A stretch of DNA of 64,000 bases from Neoarius graeffei (Eukaryota > Chordata > Actinopteri > Siluriformes > Ariidae). Location of the stretch: positions 10,887,798-10,951,797 of the forward strand of contig NC_083596.1 of NCBI RefSeq assembly GCF_027579695.1. Direction: 5' to 3'. Below the pieces are notes generated by a model. It saw only the letters and a program-made list of their open reading frames with translations. It ran no database searches and was not told the DNA's origin. Below are positions 8,221-20,200 of this stretch, piece after piece. How positions within the stretch are numbered: position 1 is the stretch's first letter; each line of letters starts with the position of its first letter. The position numbers and the translations under genes are program-made.

Positions 8221-11200
8221 GTGTGTGCGGTTTTAATATATATTTTAAGTTTTATTTCATTCATAGTAAAGTTTCTTTAGCGGAACTCAAACGCACGTGA
8301 GCTTTTAGTGCCTTTTTAATGGTGTATGTGTGCATGCACTCTTGTGTCTTATAGGATGGCTACTTCCGGTTTGTTTGAGGAAGAGCTTTACTCCTTTACA
8401 GTGATTTTTTTTTTTTTTTTTTTTTTTATTAACGTCTGTAATTTTGTGTCCTGGCAGAGCACTCGCTTACCCAGCAATGAGAACCCGAACCCCGTGGCTG
8501 GGAAAGCGGTGACGGTGAGCAGGCCTGTGCTGAGGCCGAGGGCCGCTCTGGGGGAAATCGGCAACGCGGTTTTGCCTCGACAGCCTTTGAGGAAAAAGGT
8601 AAAAAGTCTTTTTTTTTTTTTTTTTTTAGCACAATAACTTTGATATGAAGCATTACAATCAGGGTACGCAAGCTGAAAATCACATTTAACACTTATTATC
8701 TTCAATATCAAAAGGCTTGACTAAATAAGTTTGGTTGTTTATTGTAGCCCTGTGATAGCTCTATTTACCATGCAAAAAAAAAAAAATGTGGTGATAACGT
8801 TATTTTTGGTGACTGTATGGCAATATGTGTCATATTTAGCAAAATTACTCGTGTCATTTAGAAAGTGCTTTTTTTGACCACAGGTAGCTCCAAAAGGGAT
8901 GCACTTACATCATTCTTTATACCATAAAACACATATTTGGTTCCATATCATTGGAAACATACAGTAGTTAAGTTTTAATGTTGAATGCCAGTAAGTTTTC
9001 AGACTATTTTGATCAAATTAGTATGTAATTGTCAAAAAAAATGTCCTCTCCGAGACAGCTAATTTTTCAATATAAACTAACAACATATCTAAAATGATTA
9101 TTTTTCATCCTAAAATGTGGTTGAGATATTGGGACATAAATATTAGAGACAACTACCACAAAGGTAGGGCGGCACGGTGGTGTAGTGGTTAGCGCTGTCG
9201 CCTCACAGCAAGAAGGTCCGGGTTCGAGCCCCGTGGCCGGCGAGGGCCTTTCTGTGTGGAGTTTGCATGTTCTCCCCGTGTCTGCGTGGGTTTCCTCCGG
9301 GTGCTCCGGTTTCCCCCACAGTCCAAAGACATGCAGGTTAGGTTAACTGGTGACTCTAAATTGACCGTAGGTGTGAATGTGAGTGTGAATGGTTGTCTGT
9401 GTCAGCCCTGTGATGGCCTGGTGACTTGTCCAGGGTGTACCCCGCCTTTCGCCCGTAGTCAGCTGGGATAGGCTCCAGCTTACCTGCGACCCTGTAGAAG
9501 GATAAAGCGGCTAGAGATAATGAGATGAGAACTACCACAAAGCTTACAGCCTTATATTTAAAAGCGCTATGGAAGTAGTGGATTCTGAATTGTCAAAAAA
9601 AAAAAGTCCTCTCCGAGAATCACTTCATTTGTTTCTCCCAGCCCTGCTTAAAGCTCCACTTAATCTTCTTTATCTTATAGCAGATTACACAAAACTACCA
9701 TACACACATGTCAAAAAATTACCTGAAATCTGTTCTTTAACTCGTCCTTCACTTAAAAACTGCTACAAGAACCAGTTTGAATCAATTTGAATTTTGGACC
9801 CCTGTGACACAAACTTTGTACCCTGATTGTAAGACAACCCAAATAGTTGTGAACAAAAAAATGCCACTGTGCAAAACCACACCCTTCTTTCTGCTAGAAA
9901 ATAAAGAAAGCATCTTTATTCATCATATTTGTGAAATTCCTCTCTGCATTTAACCCATCTGAAGCAGTGAACACACACGGAGCAGTGGGCAGCCATGCTA
10001 ACAGCGCCTGGGGAGAAGTTTGGAGTTTGGTGCCTCACTGAAGGGCACCTCAGCCCAAGGCTGTCCCATATTAACCTAACCGCATGCCTTTGGACTGCGG
10101 GGGAAACCGGAGCACCTGGAGGAAACCCATGCAGAAAGGCCCCCGCCAGGCTCGAACCCAGAACCTTCTTGTTGTGAAGCGACCGTGCTGACCACTTACA
10201 CCACTGTACTGAGGGTACTAGAAGACACCGGTTTGTTTGCGTTGTGCCCTCAAACTTGTGCCTTTTTTTCCCTTTCTTGCTTGTATCTTTACCTGAAAAG
10301 GTGCAAATGTCCTTTATGGACTTCTTAAAGAAGGAAAGAAAGCACAGCTTTATTCATCACACACTTGTGAAATTCCTCTCTGCATTTAATCCATCTGAAG
10401 CAGTGAACACCCAGAGCAGTGGGCAGCCATGCTAACAGCGCCCAGGGAGCAGTTTGGAGTTCTGTGCCTCGCTCAAGGGCACCTCAGCCCAAGGCCGTCC
10501 CATATTAACCTAACCGCATGTCTTTGGACTGTAGGGGAAACCCATGCAGAAAGGCCCCTGCTGGGCTCGAACCCAGAACCACCTTGTTGTGAAGCGACTG
10601 TGCTGACCACTTACACCACCGTGCTGAAAACGGTACTGAGGGTACTAGAACGCACGTTTTGTTTGGGTTGTGCCCTCAAACTTGTGCCTTTTTCCCTTTC
10701 TTGCTTGTATCCTTACCTGAAAAGGTGCAAATGTCCTTTTATGGACCTTTTTGAAAGAAAGAAAGCACAACTTTTATGCATCACACTTGTGAAATTCCTC
10801 CCTGCATTTAATCCATCTGATGCAGTTAACACACATGCACCCAGAGCAGTGGGCAGCCATGCTAACAGCACCTGAGGAGCAGTTTGGAGTTCGGTGCCTT
10901 GCTCAAGGCCACCTCAGCCCAAGGCTGTCCCATATTAACCTAACCACGTGTCTTTGGACTGTAGGGGAAACCGGAGGAAACCCACATAGAAAGGCACCTG
11001 CTGGGCTCTAACCCAGAACTTTTCTTGTTGTGAAGCGACTGTGCTGTCCACTTGCACCACCGTGCCGAAAATGGTACTGAGCGTATAAGAACACTCTGGT
11101 TTGTTTGGGTTGTGCCCTCAAACTTGTGCCTTTTTTTCCCTTTCTTGCTTGTAGCCTTACCTGAAAAGGTGCAGATGTCCTTTTATGGACCTTTTTTTAA

Positions 11201-14200
11201 AGAAAGAAAGCAAGCGTGACTTTATTCATCATACACTTGTGAAATTCCTCTCTGCATTTAACCCATCTGAAGCAGGGAACGCACACATGCACATACATAC
11301 GCAGAGCAGTGGGCAGCCATGCTAACAGCACCTGGGGAGCAGTTGGGAATTCGGTGCCTCACTCAAGGCCGTCCCGTATTAACCTAACCACATGCCTTTG
11401 GACTGCAGGGGAAGCCGGAGCACCCGGAGGAAACCCACACACATGCGTGGAGAACATGCAAACTCTGCACAGAAAGGCCCCTGCTGGGCTTGAACCCAGG
11501 ACCTTCTTGCTGTGAGATGACCGTACTAACCACTTGCACCACTGTGCTGCCCCTTTATCCTACTCTAATGCCGCTTTTCCACTACCAACGCGGCTGAGTT
11601 GGGCTGAGCCGTGTGGTGCTGAGTAGGGCTGTTGGAGTTGCATTTCGACTACAACCGTGCTGGCTGGAAGTGGGTGGACACATTGGGTGGAGTTAGCGAA
11701 AGTGGGTGGACGTCACGTGATGTCGTTAGGCGGCGCAAACAGTGACATCAGTGACCTTTTAAGCGGTAGTCTCATGACCCGGAGAGTAAACAATAAACAT
11801 GGAGGACATGGAGTCGTTAGTGTTGCTGGTCTTGGTGCTGTAGCTTGTTGTCACCGACAACGCGGACAGATACTGGCAAGAGCGTATAGATGAGGCGAGG
11901 CGCATAAGGCTTCAGAAATTCTCGTAATTCTTCCGAGTTTACGGTGTTTACAGATCCCAGCGTGCTCGCAGGGCGTGTGTGGGCATGTGAGGACACGCCT
12001 CCTCACCAATCAGTGCACGGGGAGTGTCTCTTCACGCCCCTAGCCCCACTCGGCTCGGTTTGGCTCACTTCAGCCCCACTCCAAAACCGTGCGAGTTCTG
12101 GGTGCTGAGCAGGGCTGAAGCGAGCTGAGTCGTGCTGCTCTGAGGTAGTTGAAACGCGAGCCATGTCAGGCTGAAGTGAGCTGAAAAAGGGTAGTGGAAA
12201 AGGGCCATATGGGTACCTTGTCTGTGTTTAGAGACTCGTGTGACTCAATGCATGTTAGAAGTTCACTCGCAGGAAAATAAATCTTGTATGGGTAATTTGT
12301 CAACGGAGGCTAAAATTAAAGTTAAGCTCACCTTAACCTGTCAATTCGGTGATCTTGCTAAAATATGAAATCCAAGACAAACTGGACTGAAAACTATCAC
12401 TCCAATTATAGCAATGTCGCTTCACAGAAATCTTGGTTTGAGTCTTCAGTATAAAATGTGCAGAGGAGAGACCACTTCATAGGTAGCCAGTATGTCTGTT
12501 ACCCCTTTTCCACCAAATCAGTTCCAGGGCTGGTTCGGGGCTGGTGCTGGTTCACAACTTGTTCAACTTGCGAGCCAGCTGAGAACCAGTTTGCGTTTCC
12601 ATAGCTCGCAGTGCTAAGAGAAGCCACGTCAGATACGTCGCTACGTTTGCATAAACCTTGGTGTGAATATCGATGCGAAAACAACATGGAAGAAGCAGCA
12701 GCTACAACAATAATAATGGATGACTTCACGTTTGTACAGCTGCTGCTTCTCGTCGTCTAAAAATGGTGATCTTTCGCGGTCTTATTGTTAGTCTTAACAA
12801 CTCCGCTGCGCCGCCCCCCCCCCCGCTGACGTAAGCGGTTCTTTCCTCTGGCCCAGCAGGGAGTTGGTGCTAGCCTGGAACTGGGTTTTTTTTTTTTTTT
12901 TTTCTGGCCCCAGAGCCAGTTCTGTCAGTGGAAACAGAAAACCCTGTTCCAAACTAAGCACTGGCCCCCGAACCAGCCCTGGAACTGCTTTGGTGGAAAA
13001 GGGGCATGTGAACTTCTCCCAAAACACATCCAAATCTTTGCAGTTTGAACGTTCTTGGGCCATGAATGCAACATGAATCCAGTTTCTGTCATGTTACTGC
13101 ACTCGCCAGCAACACCTCTATGTGGCATGGCGATAAATTGGCTTAAAATGGAGGCTTGGAGTTGCAGTCAGCTCTGTTTTAGGATGGCAGAGGAGGCCGA
13201 TAGACTTCCTGTTGTGACATTACAGCTGTCAAGGTCATTCACTCGGACCGTTTCCTATATGAATCACTTTAATCGTAAAAATTACTATATTAGACTTATT
13301 CTTAACACTTAAGAATGGCACAAATAGTTGGTCTCAAGGCATTTATAAATGAAAGTGAGGCCATGGTTCTGTGTATATGCTTTAAGAACCAATACCTAGG
13401 ATGGGTGTAAACTCCTATTCTGTAACCTCAAATGAGGGGGTGGTAGTTGGATCATTGCTAAAAGGAGGATCATCTGTTGGCTTAGACAGGCCCTGCAAGC
13501 TGTATGCTAGATGTTAAATAATTCTGTACGAGTACCCAACACGAGGAAGGCTGGGGAGGATTGACGGACTAGAGGAGGGTGTCTTCCTGGACCAGGATGC
13601 ACAGCTCAGCAAATGCTCTCAACTGACAGGTGTTTAGGCCTAACTGGGGAAGATGGAAGAATTTTAAGAAATGAGGTCTTTTTCTGATGTGATTCTGTTA
13701 CTGACTTTTTTTTTTTTTTTTCCCCTCATAAGGTTACGTTGTTAAAATGGCCTTTTTTTTTCTGCTTAAGTCAAGATGCCCTTTTTTTTTTTTTAAATTT
13801 AATAGCACTATCTTGAGTACTGCAACTAAAAGGTGCCACATCTTGCTATGTGTTCAGTTGTTACTAAAGAACTACCCATATGTACACTCTATAGTGCTTT
13901 ACAATGCGAGCAATAAATGATCTAAAATTACTACAGAATAAAAAAATTCAGTGAACAAGTCAGTCTAAAACGCACAAGCTGATTTTAAATAGGAAGGTTT
14001 TCAATTGTTTGTTGAAATTGATGACACTAGGGCTGTAACGATATGCGTATCGAAATCGCGATATGCAGAGCCACGATCCGTATCGCGATACAAGAAGGCA
14101 GAATCGCGGTACACCCTTTCAAACTTCTCAGCCCAAAAACAGAGGCACTTCCAAACTTCAATTTATGAATACTTTATTTAAATTACATTTTAAACTTGCT

Positions 14201-17200
14201 TAAATTACTTTTTTTTTTTTTTATCTATTAGCAAGTCGTTTTTTCGCTGACCTGCGACAATCTTCTGCGAGTCACGCAACGTCCACACTCGCCACTGGCA
14301 GAGCATTCGTTCCTTTTAAGCGGTCGCCATTCTGGTTGCGACGCGGGGAGCGAATATGTAAACAAGCAGCTCATTGGCTGGCTAGGTGTGCCACAAGCCA
14401 ATCACAATCACTTGACCGGAAAGGCATGCAGTGTTGCCAGATTGGGCAGGTTTAGGTGCTTTTTGGCTGGTTTTGAACATATTTTGGGGTGGAAAACGTT
14501 AGCAATATCTCGCAACACTGAAGGCATGTCTGCTTGGGCGGAAGCCTTCTGCGGCAGTTACACTTTGACAGGCGAGCAATGTTTCACCATAAAAATTCCG
14601 TAATTTCCATCTGTTTTCCGCGATCACAGAAAATCATTGGCCCTATGTGAGACAGTGAGAGAGCCACCCCCCCAAAAAAAAAATCTTAACGGATTTACAC
14701 GATTTGGAAAAATGACTTTTTCAGAACCGAAAAACAGAGCTTCCGGCTCAACAGTATTTTGAGAAATAAAACAGTCTTTGGATATACATTTGTTCATTTT
14801 TGCATACATATTACTCATTCTCTGCAGTGGTCTGAATTATTTATTAAATAGTTAATGTAAGTAAGTAAATGTTTTAAGTCAAATTTACTACTTTAAAAAA
14901 ACATTAAAAAAAAATCGTGGGCGTATTGAATCGTGGGTCAAAAATCGCGATTCGAATCGCGAGTTGGGTGTATCGTTACAGCCCTAGTTGACACATGACT
15001 TAAGTTTTCTCAGCAAAGTATTCTATAACTTGGGACCTGCGTAAGCTAGCGTTCTTCCACCAAATTAACGTCTCTTTACTAGGAACCACTGTTTTTAAAA
15101 ACAGAAAAGGTATTGTTAGTGTGTTTACTATATTGTTTGCTAGTTTACAGTCCTGGTGTCTTCCTTGCTTGTAACGGACTCTGCATTAAAGTTGGGTTCA
15201 CGTCGAGTCCACTAATGTGTAGGACAAGGCGTCCTTGCTCTTGCTTTTTTGGGGGGGGGGGTCTGCTGCACTTCAGTGGGTTGTCCAAACCTTGCAACTA
15301 TCCAACCATCCATGGTGCACTTCAGTTTGCTTCTTACCCCAAACACTAATTTCAAGATCCTGAGGTTGAAATCCATCTCTACACGCACCCTTATTTTCTG
15401 CATTAAAGGTCCCATGGCATGGTGGTTTGTTGATGCTTTAAACGGGCTCGTGGAGGTTTCCGGATGTTATATCCGCAGCCTTTCTCGAAATGAGCCCTCG
15501 GCACGTAGATATAGCCTCCTGGGAGAAAGCCCCATTTCAGCGCTTTTCCCAGTGCGTCGTTTTGCTAATGAGAAGCAGGAGGCGGGGAAGGGTAGAGGGT
15601 GGAGGCGGGGCTTATTAATATTCATGACATGTAAACGTTACCTGATTGGCTAACAGCACTGTGATGCTACCTCCAGTGGGTCAGAACAAGCGGATGTGGG
15701 TGTCTTACTATAGCGAGAGAGAAGGAACAAACCGCGAAGGGAAAAATACTGCGTGCTGAAGTCATTAAGGTGCGATGCGAGGAAAAAATAAATTCAACAA
15801 ATGTTTGGATTTTTACTAAAACAAATAAAATGAACGAGTGACTTAAAAAGAATGTGGGTGTCTTTGTAAAAACTGTTTTGATTGGCTATTATAACAGAGC
15901 ATGCTGCATGCTTTTTGGTTTTGTAGCACAGAGTACCTGGCTAACTGTAGGAAGTGGTTAGCTGCACATTGCGAGGCTAACGTGGCACCGATTTTAAAAC
16001 ACGGCAAAACGACTTAACAGTTATACACTTACTTGTTCGGTGTTTGTGGCTGATGCGGCAGGGATGCTTGGTACGGACCCAGGCTTCAGTGACAGTTGAT
16101 GTGCAAAACCTGCCCTGTACTGTCCCAAGTTGTGGAAACATTCCTCAGGAAAATGCTTCTGACAAACATACACTGTCTTAGGTAGACTCGACGGCGTATT
16201 ATTGAAGTAAATAAAATTAAGCCACTGCGTCTTCAGGGGCTCTCCCGTCGGCAGTAAAAGCGGACTCTTTTCTGTGTTGTCACATCCATGTACAGCGCAA
16301 TTTCCATGTTTTGCTCGCTTAGGTGATGCCATGTTGTGTCCTCTATGGTCTCCTCACTACAACTGGGCGGGCAATTCATACAGTGGGTGGGAATCCAGAG
16401 GGGGGGCGTGGGGATCATCTCCCTTGCTGACGTAGTAAAGGGAAGAGTTTATCAATGCGCCGTTTTGACGCGCCATTCTCAAATGTTGGGCATAGTTTGG
16501 TTTACACATTATGAAATTTCTAGCCACTGGGGTGACTTAAGAAGGTCAGAGGAACTCATTTTAACATTAAACCTCAAAGTGAAAATTTCATGCCATGGGA
16601 CCTTTAATACATCCCTTTTCATGGCTCGGTTAATACTTGGTAAACACATGAAAGCCTCAGGAATGATTCCTCCAGAGGAAAGGGCAAGAGCTTGAGTATG
16701 ACCGCTATAGTTTAAGAGCAATGCAGGTTCAAAGATCTGCTCATGATATTGGCTGGTATGTTTGTTTTCTTCAGAAATGCAAGTCCTAACCCAGATGTAA
16801 TGCAGTTTAAAGGGGCGGGGGGGGGCTTGTCTTAGTTTCACAAGTACTCTTGAACAAAAGTACAACAATCTTAATTTTGACGAGCCTAATGTGTTAAAAC
16901 CATAGTTGAAGATCAGATCCCTTACTACATGTTCCAAATGTAACCAACAGTGGAGTTGTGCAGTCTGTCCACCAGAGGGCGTACTGTATCAGTACAGACA
17001 TGGTTGAAATCACTATTTGGGGGGCAAAAAAGTGGTAATGTGTTTTGTCTAAACTTTGCCATCTGTATGAATGTGTCTGACTTTCTGCAGCAGGATGTGA
17101 AGGCTGCATCTGTGGTGGTTGAGAAGGTCCCTGAGCCAGTTCAAGAGGCAAAAAAACAGGAGCCAAAGCAGCTGCCGAAAGTGGAAAATGAGGAGGTTCT

Positions 17201-20200
17201 GTGGCTTTAATTTGCTTTACTTCTAAATATCTTGTTTTTAGTTCAGTTTTGGTCAGAATGGTAGAACATCAACATTAGAGTTGCTAGTTTAATTAAACCT
17301 GCCTTACGGGTTTTCTTTCCTTTTTGAACACTAGATAGTTTCTGAGCCATCGTCTCCTGTGCCCATGGAAACATCTGGCTGTGCCCCAGATGATCTGTGC
17401 CAGGCTTTCTCTGATGTGCTTCTTAATATCAAAGATGTGGATGCTGATGACTATGACAATCCCATACTCTGTGGCGAATATGTGAAGGACATCTACAAAT
17501 ACCTCCGGCAACTTGAGGTCGGCCTTTCTTCTTTAAGTCGGGTCGAATTGTGTCTGGTTTTTGTGTTAACTTCCTGCTTCTGTTGCGCTTGTCTCCAAGG
17601 CTGATCAGGCTGTCAGGCCAAGGTATCTGGAAGGAAGGGAAATCACTGGGAACATGCGTGCCATCCTTATTGATTGGCTTGTCCAGGTCCAAATCAAATT
17701 TCGGTTGCTGCAGGAGACCATGTACATGACTGTTGCGATCATTGACCGCTTTCTTCAGGTAGGTAGCTTCAGCTGAATGATTAATTCAGTACAAATGGTG
17801 GTCGAGTGCTTTGTTTAAAGGTTGTCTCTGCTCGTAGGATCATCCTGTTCCAAAAAAGCAGCTCCAGCTGGTTGGTGTAACGGCTATGTTCATTGCCTCC
17901 AAATATGAGGAAATGTACCCACCTGAGATTGCAGACTTTGCCTTTGTGACAGACCGTGCCTACACCACTGCACAGATCCGGGAGATGGAGATGAACATCC
18001 TGAGAGTCCTGAATTTCAGCTTTGGCAGACCTCTGCCACTCCAGTTCCTACGCAGGGCCTCAAAAATTGGAGAGGTACAGAGTAGTGGCTAATAAGTCAG
18101 GCATTTATGTAGCTACCTAATTGACTAATTGGCTTTGGTGTGAGCCCATCCTATGGTGCTGTGGCTCATCTCACTTGTGCCCCTTTTCCACCGAAGCAGT
18201 TCCAGGGCTGGTTCAGGGTCAGTGCTTAGTTTGGAACTGGGTTTTCTGTTTCCACTGACAAAGAACTGGCTCTGGGGCCAGAAAAACCGGTTCCAGGCTA
18301 GCACCAACTCTCTGCTGGGCCAGAGGAAAGAACCACTTGCGTCAGTGGGGGGCGGAGTTGTTAAGACCAACAATAAGACCGCGAAAGATCGCCATTTTTA
18401 AGCGACGAGAAGCAGCAGCTGTACAAACGCAAAGTCATCCATTATTGTTGCTGCTGCTGCTTCTTCCGTGTTTTTGCTTCAATATTCACGCCAAGGTTTA
18501 TGCAAACATAGCGACGTAATGACGTGTCTTCTCTTAGCACCGAGCGATGGAAAAGCAAACTGGTTCTCAGCTGGCTCGCAAGTTGAACGAGTTGTGAACC
18601 AGCACTGGCCCCGAACCAGCCCTGGAACTGATTTGGTGGAAAAGGGGTCTTGGTGGACTATTGCATTGGCGAAAAAGCAAGATTGCTGTATAATGGTTTG
18701 GAATGAAACATTAATTTTGGTCACAATGTAGAGAATGTTGAGCGCAAGTGTTTAAGTTAAACCAAAGGGTGGGGTTCCCCCCCCCCCCCCCCCGAATCTT
18801 TTGTTCTGTAGGGTGTGTAATGGTGCATTTTGTTTAAAGTGCTAGTCTTATGAAAATGACGTCACCCCTGGAAATTATACCAGGAACGCATTCATGTAAT
18901 GGCAGACTCCAAGAGCCAAACTTTACCAGCTAAATAGAACATGTTCCTGGTCTCATTAAAATACAATTTAGACAGTAAACTATTTAACATGCCTAGTTTT
19001 AACTAGGCATGTTAAATAGTTTACTGTCTAAATTGTATTTTAATGAGACCAGGAACATGTTCTATTTAGCTGGTAAAGTTTGGCTCTTGGAGTCTGCCAT
19101 TACATGAATGCGTTCCTGGTAAGTTGTTAATTCAAAGGAAGTGATGTCATGCATGCAATGCTTGAAAGTTCCCCAGCGTTTCTGACTTGCAAAATGTAGC
19201 GTGCTTTTTTTTTTTTTTTTTAATTATTCCAAAATTAAAACCAAAGCATGCCTTCTATGAGGTGGTGTTCAAAGTCCTTTCCATGCCATGTGGCGCATAG
19301 GGTGGCGCTGATCTGTTTCCATAGCCCTCGACCTCTCACTTATGTAGCTAGGGTTACAGTGGGGGGTGCCTAGTCTTCTGGTAACAGTGAGTTTGACACC
19401 CCACTTGCATCTGTATTGATGTGCCTTGCCAGACGGCAGTAGGTACCTTTTTTTTAAATGGTCTTTGGTATGACCTGACTGTGAGTAGAACTTGCGACCT
19501 CCCAATTGAGAGGTGGCCACACTAACCACTATGCCATTTGTGGTTTGAGGTGGTGTTCAAGTGTAATCAACTTCATTTAAAAAAAAAAAAAAGCAGAATT
19601 TCAATCCATTATAGCCCGAAGTCAGCAGGACACTTGCAGAATGAGTGGGGTCGATTCCTATGGACAGAGGGGTCACTTCAAACTGACAGGATGGTTTGGT
19701 GTCTGCTCCGTACACTTTGGAAAAATTAATTTGCAAGGTAAATTCACATTGGAAGGATTTGAGTGACGTCTAGTACACGAAGCCGTTCCTACAATATGGA
19801 AACGAGAGTCCGAAGCACCATCCCAGAGAGCGCACTGCTGCACAGGAAGGGTCAAGCCTGTGTTTAGTCTGTTGCTTAGTTGGATCAATAATGTTCTAAG
19901 GTAGCTCGTGGCCAAATAGACAACTACTGCTGTCAAAGCAAACCAAATCATGTTTACGCAGTCACTTCTTCGTCCTTGTTGTCAAAGGTGTGTAGAGCTT
20001 TACAAAAGAAGGCAGTTGCACATATGATGTTGGCTGCTGACCAATAAATTGCTGCGATCTAATGGTAGACAGGCTCTTCTGTTCCAAAAATCACTAATTC
20101 AGATGCGAAGGTTTTTTTTTAACTAATTTCAGTGGACTTTACAACCTGTTTGAGCACAGCATATAAAAATCCCAGCTTTTGTGTGATGCCATTTTCATAA

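Noticed and set aside
9172-9240. tRNA-Val-like gene in SINE heads
   Set aside because: A and B boxes are present, but the acceptor stem does not pair and the sequence continues into the SINE body, so these are SINE promoters, not tRNA genes.
14604-14640. Exon-like fragments in ccnb1 intron 2
   Set aside because: The cyclin B1 reading is complete without them and they lie inside a hAT MITE.
16021-16332. THAP protein as a host gene nested in ccnb1
   Set aside because: It lies within TTAA-flanked inverted ends and has no continuation, so it is transposon-derived.
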